Shown here: piece by piece, positions 45,436 through 53,849 of the stretch | Numbering within the stretch: position 1 is the first letter of the stretch | How the letters are laid out: each line of letters starts with the position of its first letter | Origin: Legionella gresilensis | GTDB lineage: Bacteria; Pseudomonadota; Gammaproteobacteria; Legionellales; Legionellaceae | Reading direction: 5' to 3' | DNA: 64,000 nt | Assembly (NCBI RefSeq): GCF_900639865.1 | Contig: NZ_CAAAHX010000003.1 | Span: forward strand, 62,001 to 126,000 | Made by a program: the position numbers and the translations under genes | Notes under the pieces: generated by a model | What the model was told of the DNA's origin: nothing | Database searches by the model: none | Seen by the model: only the letters and a program-made list of their open reading frames with translations

Positions 45436-45807
45436 ATGAAGATAAAACAAAAAGGATTACTTGGCTTAATAGCTATTGCTTTATCAAGCGTCTGTTTCGC
45501 AACTGACCTGGCATCAAGGCAATATGAGTTTAAACCAAATGAAGCAAAGGTATTAACAAATCCCTTTATATGGCAATTGACTATGAAATGTAACTTATCT
45601 ACTCAAGATAAGGAAAATACTTTAACTGCAGTGATGTTAAAATACACAGGTACCGTGAACAATCATGTTCTTAAAGAAGGTGAGAGTGTTTCACTTAGCG
45701 TTAAAAATAATAGCGAGTTAACCATTAGTGTTGCAGGTAGTGCAATGGTTGAAATTACCAACCAAGGTAATTCATCCGTTATGGCTAATTGTGAAATTCA
45801 ATCTTAA
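45436..45807 (+). CDS. Small secreted protein, unknown function
   Basis: A 123-residue protein with a clear signal peptide (MKIKQKGLLGLIAIALSSVC, cleavage likely after CFA). The mature part, about 100 residues, is predicted to be beta-rich, with two cysteines (in MKCNLSTQ and ANCEIQ) that could pair. No motif was recognised. GGGAAAACT precedes the start. Its TAA stop (45805-45807) overlaps the stop of the convergent MFS gene by two bases. Confidence 0.8.
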   Translation: MKIKQKGLLGLIAIALSSVCFATDLASRQYEFKPNEAKVLTNPFIWQLTMKCNLSTQDKENTLTAVMLKYTGTVNNHVLKEGESVSLSVKNNSELTISVAGSAMVEITNQGNSSVMANCEIQS

Positions 45808-47147
45808 TTGTATTTTACATGACTCGGATGAGATTCTTTTAAAATCACAAGAGCAATAATAAAACTTATAAAGAAGCAACAAGGCATTACTATTAATGCT
45901 TTGTTGTAACTTGATAAACTATAAAAATTCATACTATTTTGCAGCAAATTATTGCTATTTTTTAGAAAAATACCTACTAAAGGTTGAAATACTGCGCCGC
46001 CAATAAGAACAGATAAATTATTAAAACCCGATGCTGTACCTACTAGCTCGGGCGGATTATTATCTTTTACTACAGCGAAGCTAACTGTTTGCCCGCCAGC
46101 ACCAAGTCCAAGTACAAATAAAATTGGGTACATCCAGCCTATTGAAATACCAGGGATATATAACAATAAAATTGTTGCTAGCAAACCCAAACTTGCACTC
46201 ATAACAAGCGACAATCGACGACTATAAACTCTGTCACTTAACCATCCTAGCAATGGACTACCAACACCTATACCTAACCAAATCATGCTGCAAAGCCCTG
46301 AAGCTTCAAGAACACTAATCTGAAATTTTTGTTGTAGATAAGGCACGCCCCATAATGCAGCGAAAACAGCAATGGGTGTCCATATTGCACACGAGTAAGC
46401 GCCAATAATCCAAGTGTAAGAACGAGTACAAACTTGTATAAGTCTGTACCATTCATCACGAATCTGACGTCGGGTTACAATTTGTGTTGGTTGATAAGGG
46501 TAATCTCGAATCACTAACCAGATCAATAAAGATAAAGCAAAACCTATTAATGCAAGAATAAAACTAGCCTGCCGCCAACCAACTGCTTGAATTAAAGCAG
46601 CTAAAGGCACCTCACCAAACATAGCACCAACTGAACTCATTAGTTGAGCAATCCCAGCCAGCAATGCAAATTGTTTTGCAGGAAACCAACGCGAAACCAA
46701 TACTAAAACACCAATAAAGGAGAACGCTGAGCCAATACCTATTAAAAAACGTCCCATAGCTGCTGTAAAAAGACTATCTGTAGATGCAAAGAAAAACGAA
46801 CCTAATGCACATAATGCTAAAGCAAAAGTCATTAATTTTCTTGGCCCATAGCGGTCAAATAAAAGGCCTGCAGGTAGCTGCATAGGTGCATACGCATAAA
46901 AGTAAAAAGCAGAAACAATACCAAATCCCGCTGCGCCAACATTAAATGTTTTCATCATGGAATCAGCCATAACGCTTGGCGCAACTTGTAATACAAATTC
47001 ATACAAATAAAATGTGGCTGATAAAATAAAAATGGTATAAGCACTTAATTTAGAAGGCCGCTCTAATTGTGTTTTTACTGTTTGCAAAATAGGATCTGTG
47101 TTCAAATTAAAACACGCATTACACCCTAAGCTAATTTCCTTTGTCAA
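45804..47147 (-). CDS. MFS transporter
   Basis: A major facilitator of up to 447 residues with twelve hydrophobic segments and the loop 2-3 motif GLLFDRYGPRKLM, with a corresponding GWLSDRVYSRRLSL in the second half. The motif FVLQVAPSVMADSMM in helix 1 is found in a group of MFS proteins in Legionella and relatives; the substrate is unknown. The frame begins at a TTG inside the end of anmK (17-base overlap) with a poorly placed ribosome site, and the first 30 or so residues are not membrane-like, so the start is uncertain. Pht-type amino-acid transporters of Legionella are also MFS but are not clearly the same subgroup. Confidence 0.85.
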   Translation of the reverse strand: MTKEISLGCNACFNLNTDPILQTVKTQLERPSKLSAYTIFILSATFYLYEFVLQVAPSVMADSMMKTFNVGAAGFGIVSAFYFYAYAPMQLPAGLLFDRYGPRKLMTFALALCALGSFFFASTDSLFTAAMGRFLIGIGSAFSFIGVLVLVSRWFPAKQFALLAGIAQLMSSVGAMFGEVPLAALIQAVGWRQASFILALIGFALSLLIWLVIRDYPYQPTQIVTRRQIRDEWYRLIQVCTRSYTWIIGAYSCAIWTPIAVFAALWGVPYLQQKFQISVLEASGLCSMIWLGIGVGSPLLGWLSDRVYSRRLSLVMSASLGLLATILLLYIPGISIGWMYPILFVLGLGAGGQTVSFAVVKDNNPPELVGTASGFNNLSVLIGGAVFQPLVGIFLKNSNNLLQNSMNFYSLSSYNKALIVMPCCFFISFIIALVILKESHPSHVKYN

Positions 47148-48237
47148 TCCCTGCAGGATAAATTGCCCCTAAAATTGTAGGTCGAGTAGCCCCTGTAATA
47201 CCTCTAAGATTTAGAGCAACATTATTTAATGCTTTATCAGCGAGCCAAGCAAACATAGAGGCTTCAATAAAATCTGGATTGATATTAATTTCTTGAGTTG
47301 GTAAAACATTAATTTGCGGCAATAAACGAGTAAGTTCTTGCAATAGCGTTTTATTATGAGCGCCGCCTCCACAAATGAATAAATGTGTTGGTTGAGGGGA
47401 TAAAACTTTTATATTGTTTGTAATGCATATTGCCGTTAGATGTAATAAAGTAGCTTGTATATCAATCGCTTTAAAATTATAACCTCCGTAATTAGCTAAC
47501 CAATCAAGAGAAAAGTATTCTTTACCTATGCTTTTTGGTGCTTGACGAGAAAAATATTGATCTTGTAATAAAAGGTTTAACAAAGACTCTACTAAACTAC
47601 CTTTTGCTGCCCAATTACCATCCATATCATAATCAAGTCCCTGACACTTATAAATCCATGCGTCCATTAAACAATTTCCGGGCCCCACATCATACCCAAT
47701 CACTTCCGATTCATTCTTAAGATAAGTTAAATTAGCTATACCACCAATATTTACTACAGCTAAAGGAGAATTAAAGTCTTTAAAAATAGCCTGATGATAA
47801 ATTGGAGCAAAAGGAGCACCTTGTCCACCAATAACTAAATCCCGGGTTCTAAAATCAGCAACTACCGTAATACCAGTCATCTCAGCAATAGTATGCGGGC
47901 ACCCTAATTGGACCGTGTATGGAATGGCAGCAGTAGTATCATGGCATAATGTCTGTCCATGACTACCAATAGCAATAATATTTTGGGCTGATTGTTTGCT
48001 TTGCTCTAATAATAATAAAACTGCTTTAGCAAATTCTTTTCCTAGCAACGTATGCAACTGGCTAAAGTAACCTAAATCATGTGGCTGAAGTGCCATAGAT
48101 TCTTTAAGCATTTCTTTAATAACGCTACTATAAGGAAAGGTAGTACCATAGATAAATTCATTTTTATTTATATCAACAAGTGCAACATCAATCCCATCCA
48201 TGCTAGTGCCTGACATAATTCCAATGTACAGCTTCAT
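47131..48237 (-). CDS. anmK: Anhydro-N-acetylmuramic acid kinase
   Basis: A 368-residue sugar kinase of the AnmK family, which phosphorylates 1,6-anhydroMurNAc recovered from peptidoglycan. The ATP-binding N-terminus YIGIMSGTSMDGIDVAL and the blocks IGSHGQTLCHDT, VVADFRTRDLVIGGQGAPF, NIGGIANLTYL and GPGNCLMDAW are all characteristic. Such recycling normally pairs with murQ, not seen here. It overlaps the MFS gene by 17 bases. Confidence 0.96.
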   Translation of the reverse strand: MKLYIGIMSGTSMDGIDVALVDINKNEFIYGTTFPYSSVIKEMLKESMALQPHDLGYFSQLHTLLGKEFAKAVLLLLEQSKQSAQNIIAIGSHGQTLCHDTTAAIPYTVQLGCPHTIAEMTGITVVADFRTRDLVIGGQGAPFAPIYHQAIFKDFNSPLAVVNIGGIANLTYLKNESEVIGYDVGPGNCLMDAWIYKCQGLDYDMDGNWAAKGSLVESLLNLLLQDQYFSRQAPKSIGKEYFSLDWLANYGGYNFKAIDIQATLLHLTAICITNNIKVLSPQPTHLFICGGGAHNKTLLQELTRLLPQINVLPTQEININPDFIEASMFAWLADKALNNVALNLRGITGATRPTILGAIYPAGIDKGN

Positions 48238-48601
48238 TCTCTAACTACCTCCATTTTTTCTGCATTATTTATGGGCGTTCATATCTTTCGGTTCTCCAAT
48301 TCTAAAAATACCCTATAGCTTCCTCATTGTTAACTAAACCATATAATACATGAGTCTTAATTATCAGGCATGAAATTATTTTAAAACTTTCTTCATCAGT
48401 ACATTCCGTTAGTTTTCTAAATTAGCCAATCTTGAAACCGTAAAGACTAACTCATTTTTAGTATATTTTATATACATTTAGTTTTATTAAATTACCAAAT
48501 GAAATTAATAAAGTAAAAAAGCTTTTTATAAATCCAGTTCTTAATAGTTTCTTAAGGTAACGTAAGTAATATTAATTTATGAGTTGTACTCAGAGATAAT
48601 T
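48238..48601. other. Gene-free stretch between anmK and the orphan effector candidate
   Basis: The region is AT-rich with no open frame. Near its right end is the PmrA-type promoter described separately. On the left the anmK promoter should lie close to 48240-48290; no clear hexamers are seen. Confidence 0.55.
48540..48572 (+). promoter_or_regulatory. Candidate PmrA-activated promoter of the 291-residue effector candidate
   Basis: CTTAAT (48540-48545), AGTTT, CTTAAG (48551-48556) is a perfect YTTAAK-N5-YTTAAK box. Ten bases later comes a -10 like TAATAT (48567-48572), so the box overlaps the -35 position. This matches the box, spacer and -10 distance seen in front of the HAD-repeat gene at 21.9 kb. 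The ATG is 29 bases past the -10. Confidence 0.65.
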
Positions 48602-49477
48602 ATGAAACAAGCTAATGAAATTAAATCGACTGCTAGTTTATCTACTCAACCTACTACCCAAAATATAGCAGCCCCGGAAGATTATTTTTTTGATGAAGAG
48701 CTAGGATTTAAAGGATATAGTGTCATTATCTTTAATGAAAACGGAATAGTCATTGGCGCAAACCGTAAAAATCACTTAAATAATACTAGTGATTTTGAAA
48801 AAGAGCAGTTTTTAGTACCTATTGGCAAAGACCTTATTTCTACTGATTGTTCAGAGCGCTATACACACGCCTATGTGGTAGTTAATGCTCAATGGGAATT
48901 CAAACCCAATGAGTTTGAAAAAGTGCAAATTCTTATCATGCGCGGCGTAAGAATAGATCACGGTAAAGTAGTCAGTGAACATGATTCGCTTTGGCGGACG
49001 GCAAGGGCTGCCTTAAAGTCGTTTTTTAAAAAACATCATATTGAATTAGCTAATGACCTCCTTTTTTCAGGAGAATGTAAAAGCGCCTTATTAGTTAAAG
49101 ATATGAAAAATATTTTAGGCATGCTTTTAACCGGGTTTATCATTAATACCAAAGGGACAAAGACAAATTATTTTAAAACACCTATTTTTAAAGGTAGCAA
49201 AGTTGACCCTGAAGTAGATCTTCCTCCACCTGTGCTAACCAGTTATATCCCTGAAGAAAATATGAAGAGAAGTAACGAATTTGATCAACAATTACAACTT
49301 GATAGCCCTGAGGAACGACTTAAGTATCTAAAAACTTTTATAAAAACACTGCTAGATCATAGTTTTTTTTCTCCACCTGGACCAGGTGTCCTTAACCAGG
49401 CTATCTCAAATGAGTTTAAGATTAGGAATAATGAGGAAGAAGATGATAAAAAGGACGCCATTACTAGCCTATATTAA
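48602..49477 (+). CDS. Orphan protein with glutamate-rich C-terminus, candidate Dot/Icm effector
   Basis: The frame opens at a TTG (48584), but the ATG at 48602 follows AGAGA and gives 291 residues. The N-terminal part (about 35-180) looks like a compact alpha/beta domain: GYSVIIFNENGIVIGANRKN, YTHAYVVVNAQWEF, VQILIMRGVRID. It recalls the opening strand-turn-strand of Nudix folds but has no Nudix box. A Pro-rich linker and a helical segment follow. The C-terminus is NNEEEDDKKDAITSLY: a run of three glutamates (278-280) about twelve residues from the end, as in Dot/Icm E-block signals. There is no signal peptide. No homologue was recognised. Together with the PmrA-type promoter this points to a secreted effector, unproven. 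Confidence 0.7.
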   Translation: MKQANEIKSTASLSTQPTTQNIAAPEDYFFDEELGFKGYSVIIFNENGIVIGANRKNHLNNTSDFEKEQFLVPIGKDLISTDCSERYTHAYVVVNAQWEFKPNEFEKVQILIMRGVRIDHGKVVSEHDSLWRTARAALKSFFKKHHIELANDLLFSGECKSALLVKDMKNILGMLLTGFIINTKGTKTNYFKTPIFKGSKVDPEVDLPPPVLTSYIPEENMKRSNEFDQQLQLDSPEERLKYLKTFIKTLLDHSFFSPPGPGVLNQAISNEFKIRNNEEEDDKKDAITSLY

Positions 49478-49523
49478 ATAGCCTTCAAAAATCTGCAAAT
49501 TACCCTGTTAATTTTTCAGCAGT

Positions 49524-51149
49524 TCAATTTAACTTAAATAAAAGTTTCTGGAAAATATTTTTTAAACATTGTTTTGGATTATCGGTTTTATCTTGAGTCC
49601 GCCAAGCAACATGACCGTCTGGCCTTATTAAAACTGCTCCTTGCTCATTTATTTGATAGACATCTAACCATTGCCCTTCAGGATCTTGTAAATCGCCAGA
49701 TTCACCAATACAGTAACTTACAAGGGGTAAATGACTATAATGTGCGGCAGCCTGTTTCCATAAATCTGTTTTATCGGCGCTTAATAAAACAAATTTATCA
49801 TTAAATAAATCAAGTGTAGATAAAAGCTGCTTTCCTTTCTTCAGCACATAATGGGGAGCCCTGCAGCCTGGAGAAGTAGATGGAACATAAGTATCAAGGT
49901 TTAGAATTGGCACTGAGCCACCTTCTGCAATAAGAGTACCTTCTTCGTAACAAAAACCTAAATCGAGGCCTATTTGATTTACGTGTTCATTTTGTTCTTC
50001 GATTGCCGTCATCATGGTTTCATAATCACTATTATAAAGAGCGGTAAAAATAGTATTGAAACGCTTAGCATTTTTAGCACTCCACTCAATATTTTTGACT
50101 GCAATCGGTGCGCGTTCGCTAAAATAAGTATCTAGAAGTTTGTCATCAGCATAACCATTAATAACAAAAGCTAGCTTCCAGGCAAGATTATGAGCATCCT
50201 GAATACCGGTATTCATACCTAAACCACCTGTTGGCGGTAACCTATGCGCAGCATCGCCAGCTAATAAAATTCGACCGTCACGGAATCGCTCCGCAACTAG
50301 GGCCGCCATTGTCCAGAAACCTGTATTAATGAGCTTGATATCAACATTTTTATCCTGGATAACATTTTTAATCAATTCCACACAAAACGCATCAGTAAAG
50401 CTTTCTTTCGTTAACTCAGGAATGACATCGTAACGTATACCAACTAACCATTTACGTAATCCATCTTTGGACAATAGTACAGTACCCATAATATCTTTAC
50501 GCGTAAAGATATAGCCTATGCTAGGCCTATCTTGCACATACTTTGCCAAATCCATTTCGCAATAAATATTACAAAACTCACCTAGGTTATCTTGGCCTTG
50601 CATATTAATCGAAAGTAACTCACGAGTTAGGCTTGAGGCGCCATCTGCTGCCACTAAATAATCCGAATTTATCTTATATTGATTACCTGATAATTTATCT
50701 TTTACAGTGCTGATAACCTTAGTATTTGTTTGCTGAATATCAAGCATTTCCATATTAAAATAGCAAGTAATTTCAGAATAAGTTTGTGCTTTCTTCAAAA
50801 GCTCTTGTTCAACCCAATCTTGAGAGATAGACGCATTTGTCGTTGGACTACTTAAATTGGGTCTAGGCTTAGCGCTAATACGGGTTAATTCCTTGCCTTG
50901 TAAAGATTCTAGCCAGATAAAGCGGTGCGCCTCTCTTGGCAGTTGATGCTTTCGTAATGGCGTATCAATGCCCCATAATCTAAAAATCTCCATGGTCCTT
51001 GTATTAACACCACGAGCTTTTGGATGATCAGTTGTAGAAGCATGGCGTTCAATTAAAATGCTTTTAATACCTTGATTAGCTAAGCCGATAGCTGTACTCA
51101 AGCCTACAGGACCTGCACCGATAATCACTACCTGAGCTTCATTTTCCAT
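49524..51149 (-). CDS. FAD-dependent aromatic hydroxylase-like monooxygenase (PheA/TfdB/MhpA family)
   Basis: A 541-residue flavoprotein. The N-terminal dinucleotide motif is VIIGAGPVGLSTAIGLANQG, and the second FAD motif GRILLAGDAAHRLPPTGGLG is followed by MNTGIQDAHNLAWKLA. A DG-type motif occurs in YLVAADGASSLTRELL. The C-terminal 150 residues form the thioredoxin-like domain of phenol hydroxylase-type enzymes, ending in GAVLIRPDGHVAWR. Substrates are usually phenols or aromatic polyketides; here there are no ring-cleavage genes nearby to suggest one. It lies 19 bases downstream of tatD on the same strand. Confidence 0.88.
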   Translation of the reverse strand: MENEAQVVIIGAGPVGLSTAIGLANQGIKSILIERHASTTDHPKARGVNTRTMEIFRLWGIDTPLRKHQLPREAHRFIWLESLQGKELTRISAKPRPNLSSPTTNASISQDWVEQELLKKAQTYSEITCYFNMEMLDIQQTNTKVISTVKDKLSGNQYKINSDYLVAADGASSLTRELLSINMQGQDNLGEFCNIYCEMDLAKYVQDRPSIGYIFTRKDIMGTVLLSKDGLRKWLVGIRYDVIPELTKESFTDAFCVELIKNVIQDKNVDIKLINTGFWTMAALVAERFRDGRILLAGDAAHRLPPTGGLGMNTGIQDAHNLAWKLAFVINGYADDKLLDTYFSERAPIAVKNIEWSAKNAKRFNTIFTALYNSDYETMMTAIEEQNEHVNQIGLDLGFCYEEGTLIAEGGSVPILNLDTYVPSTSPGCRAPHYVLKKGKQLLSTLDLFNDKFVLLSADKTDLWKQAAAHYSHLPLVSYCIGESGDLQDPEGQWLDVYQINEQGAVLIRPDGHVAWRTQDKTDNPKQCLKNIFQKLLFKLN

Positions 51150-51168
51150 ACTTAACCTTTTGGTTTGT

Positions 51169-51951
51169 TCATTTTAGCTTAAAACAACGTTTAAAGTTCT
51201 CCGTTGTTTGGATAGCAACTTCTTCATAACTAATCTGCCTAAGTTCACTTATAGCTTGAGCGACATATTTGACTAAGGCAGGATGATTTTGTTTGCCTCG
51301 ATAGGGCACAGGCGCCAAATAAGGCGAATCTGTTTCAATTAGCAATCGATCCAAAGGGATTTTTTGAGCTACTTCTTGCAAAGTAGTAGCATTCTTAAAA
51401 GTGACAATACCTGAAAATGAAATATAAAAATTCATATCAATAGCTTGCTTGGCGATATTTAAATCCTCAGCAAAACAATGCATAACACCACCAATTTCAC
51501 TTGCATTTTCATCTGCCATAACCTGCAAAGTATCTTCTGCTGCCTGTCGAGTATGAATTATTAGTGGTTTTTGAGAAGTAATAGCTGCATGAATATGCTC
51601 GCGAAAACGGTCTCTTTGCTGTTTTTGGGCCTGAGCCTCATGGACACGATAGTAATCAAGTCCTGTTTCACCAATCGCAATACAGGCTGGGTGCTGATTA
51701 GCTAATTTTATGAGTAATTCTGCTTTAGGCTCTTGAGCTATAGGATTATTAGGATGCAACCCTACGGATATCTTAACTTGTTGATATTTATCTGCGATAT
51801 TACAAAGTATAAGATAATCTGTTAAGTCGACACAAACACATAAAAGTGAATGAACATCATTGTTAGCAGCAGCAGCAAGGACATTATCTAATTGGTTATT
51901 AAAATCATTTAAATCGAGCAGATTTAAATGACAGTGCGAGTCAGTTAACAT
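51169..51951 (-). CDS. TatD-family metal-dependent deoxyribonuclease (YcfH type)
   Basis: A 260-residue TIM-barrel metallohydrolase with the TatD ligands: SHCHLN at the N-terminus, GETGLDY, IHTR, MHCF and ETDSPYLAP. TatD proteins act as 3'-5' exonucleases in DNA repair or degradation. The order holB-pilZ-tatD downstream of tmk is conserved in gammaproteobacteria, which fits the YcfH subgroup. Two bases separate it from the pilZ gene. Confidence 0.93.
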   Translation of the reverse strand: MLTDSHCHLNLLDLNDFNNQLDNVLAAAANNDVHSLLCVCVDLTDYLILCNIADKYQQVKISVGLHPNNPIAQEPKAELLIKLANQHPACIAIGETGLDYYRVHEAQAQKQQRDRFREHIHAAITSQKPLIIHTRQAAEDTLQVMADENASEIGGVMHCFAEDLNIAKQAIDMNFYISFSGIVTFKNATTLQEVAQKIPLDRLLIETDSPYLAPVPYRGKQNHPALVKYVAQAISELRQISYEEVAIQTTENFKRCFKLK

Positions 51952-51953
51952 AA

Positions 51954-52292
51954 TTACAGTGTGTCAGTGATTTGGGTCGATTTTAACATGGTAGTTAAAT
52001 AGGTTTCTATTTTATTTTTTAAAACTCGGGCGTCTTCTCCTTGAAACTGAAAACCTAAACCTGCGGGCTTGTTACCCTGAGAACCTCTGGGTGTTATCCA
52101 GGCAACTTTTGCAGGAATAACATAAGGATCTGGCTCATCAATTAATTTAATAGATAATTTAACTTTACCACCCAAGGGCAGAGTTAGGTTAGTACGAATA
52201 AATAACCCACCACCCTTAATAAATGGCATATAAGCCATATAAAGTGCGGCTTCTGTAGGGAAATCTCCGTTTACAATAGGCACATCAATCAT
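51954..52292 (-). CDS. pilZ: PilZ-domain protein, type IV pilus-associated
   Basis: This 112-residue protein fits PilZ of Pseudomonas and Xanthomonas, needed for type IV pilus assembly. Blocks LYMAYMPFIKGGGLFIRT and VIPAKVAWITPRGSQGNKPAGLGFQF are typical. The canonical c-di-GMP motif RxxxR...(D/N)xSxxG is not present, as in P. aeruginosa PilZ itself, so c-di-GMP binding is unlikely. It lies 14 bases after holB and two before tatD, its usual place. Confidence 0.92.
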   Translation of the reverse strand: MIDVPIVNGDFPTEAALYMAYMPFIKGGGLFIRTNLTLPLGGKVKLSIKLIDEPDPYVIPAKVAWITPRGSQGNKPAGLGFQFQGEDARVLKNKIETYLTTMLKSTQITDTL

Positions 52293-52306
52293 TGGCGCTC
52301 CTATCT

Positions 52307-53224
52307 TTACAGAAAGCTTAGCAGTAAATCCTCTATAGTAAGCAACTGATTTACATTTATACTATAGCTTAAATTTTTACTAAGTTGATTTAACTTATCA
52401 ATTAATGCAAACAAATGCGTAACTTTTACACCTTGAATTAATTCATTCAATTTAAGTGTCAGCGCTGTTTGTGTGACATCTTTATAAAAATAATTATGAA
52501 TCATTTGCGCTGTTAGTAAATAAAGCAATCGTGTCAACTCTACCAATTCATAAGCGGCCCATTTTTCAGCAATAATATTAATTGAAGCTCTTTCTCTTCT
52601 AATAGCTATTAAATCATCTATAAAATTTTCTTTTTGCTTAAACAATTCAGTTTGTGTATTTTCTGAGAGATATTTATCATTTTGTAAAAAATAATCATCT
52701 TCATGGTTCGAATCAGGAAAAAACCAGTGCTGACAACGACTAAAAATAGTTGCAGGAAGAGTGCTGATTGATTCTATCGTTAAAATGAAATAAATATTAG
52801 CGGGCGGTTCCTCTAAAATTTTTAATAAAGAATTTGCTGCTGCATGATTCATCCTTTCAGCATTTAAAATTAAAATTACTTTATTTTCAGAGACTTGCGG
52901 TGAAGTATATAAAGAATGATGTAAATCTCTAATTTGCTCGACCTTAATAGCAGTTCCTGTTTTTTCAGGTTTAATCTGATATAGATCGGGATGCGTTTCT
53001 TGATTAATTAACAAGCAAGACTTACAAGAGTCACAAGGCTGATGATTATCATTCTTGCACAAAAGAGTAGCCAACATTTGATTATAAAGCGTTGCTAACT
53101 TACTTATAGATGAACTTCGTAATAAAAGCGCATGAGCCAAACGCTTGCTACTATAAGCGTCTTTAAAATGCTGCCAAAATTTCAGGTGCTCAGCCTCAAT
53201 GATAATAGGATTAAGAGTAGGCAT
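52307..53224 (-). CDS. holB: DNA polymerase III subunit delta prime
   Basis: Clamp-loader subunit of the replicative polymerase. Visible are the truncated RFC-type AAA core with HALLLRSSSISKLA in place of a functional Walker A, the four-cysteine zinc module (CKNDNHQPCDSCKSC), NAERMNHAAANSLLKILEEPP, and the SRCQHW sensor segment. The frame is open to 53296, but those codons lie inside tmk; the ATG at 53222-53224 (MPTLNPIII), with GGA just before it, or the ATG two codons earlier, is the likely start. It then overlaps tmk by 14 bases and has 305 residues. Confidence 0.9.
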   Translation of the reverse strand: MPTLNPIIIEAEHLKFWQHFKDAYSSKRLAHALLLRSSSISKLATLYNQMLATLLCKNDNHQPCDSCKSCLLINQETHPDLYQIKPEKTGTAIKVEQIRDLHHSLYTSPQVSENKVILILNAERMNHAAANSLLKILEEPPANIYFILTIESISTLPATIFSRCQHWFFPDSNHEDDYFLQNDKYLSENTQTELFKQKENFIDDLIAIRRERASINIIAEKWAAYELVELTRLLYLLTAQMIHNYFYKDVTQTALTLKLNELIQGVKVTHLFALIDKLNQLSKNLSYSINVNQLLTIEDLLLSFL

Positions 53225-53849
53225 TTTCATCCAAAAATGTTTTAAGCTGTAGGCAAAGAGATTGTTGCACTTGTTCAAGAGGCATACTGGCATCAATAAT
53301 TACTGAATTTTCAGTCTGTTTCAATTTTTGGTGATAAGCTTGATAGACACGGTTAAAAAACACTAAAGACTCTTGCTCAATACGATCAATTTCCCCTCGT
53401 TTATGTATTCTTTGCAGGCCTTGTTCGGGTGCAATATCTAAAAAGAGCGTTAAGTCCGGCTTTAATCCTGCAAGGCAAAAACTAGATAGGTTATCTAAGA
53501 TAGCTTGACTTATACCTCTCCCGCCTCCCTGATACGCATAGGTAGACAGCTCAAAACGATCCGCTATTATCCAATCGCCTTGAGCTATAGCTGGCCGAAT
53601 AACATTTTGAATTAGTTGCACTCTTGCCGCGTATATCATTAGTAATTCACTAAGGCTATCCAGAGGTTCGTTAGGAACAGATTCTTTAATTAAAGACCTT
53701 AGTTTCTCACCTACGTAAGTTCCACCTGGTTCACGAGTTACTATTACCTTTTTTACTCTCTCTTCTAGATAGTGTTTAATTATTTCAATAGCAGTCGTTT
53801 TACCTGCTCCCTCCAGGCCTTCAACTACAATAAATCGCCCTAATATCAT
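53211..53849 (-). CDS. tmk: Thymidylate kinase
   Basis: This 212-residue kinase converts dTMP to dTDP. The P-loop is VVEGLEGAGKTT, and the DRF block reads IADRFELSTYAYQGGGRG, with TREPGGTYVGEKLR near residue 38. The Arg/Gly lid signature is of the bacterial type. Its start overlaps mltG by four bases, and its end overlaps holB, giving the conserved mltG-tmk-holB trio. Confidence 0.96.
   Translation of the reverse strand: MILGRFIVVEGLEGAGKTTAIEIIKHYLEERVKKVIVTREPGGTYVGEKLRSLIKESVPNEPLDSLSELLMIYAARVQLIQNVIRPAIAQGDWIIADRFELSTYAYQGGGRGISQAILDNLSSFCLAGLKPDLTLFLDIAPEQGLQRIHKRGEIDRIEQESLVFFNRVYQAYHQKLKQTENSVIIDASMPLEQVQQSLCLQLKTFLDENAYS

Noticed and set aside
51954-52292. c-di-GMP receptor function for the PilZ protein
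   Set aside because: The RxxxR and (D/N)xSxxG binding motifs are not visible; it matches the non-binding pilus-type PilZ.
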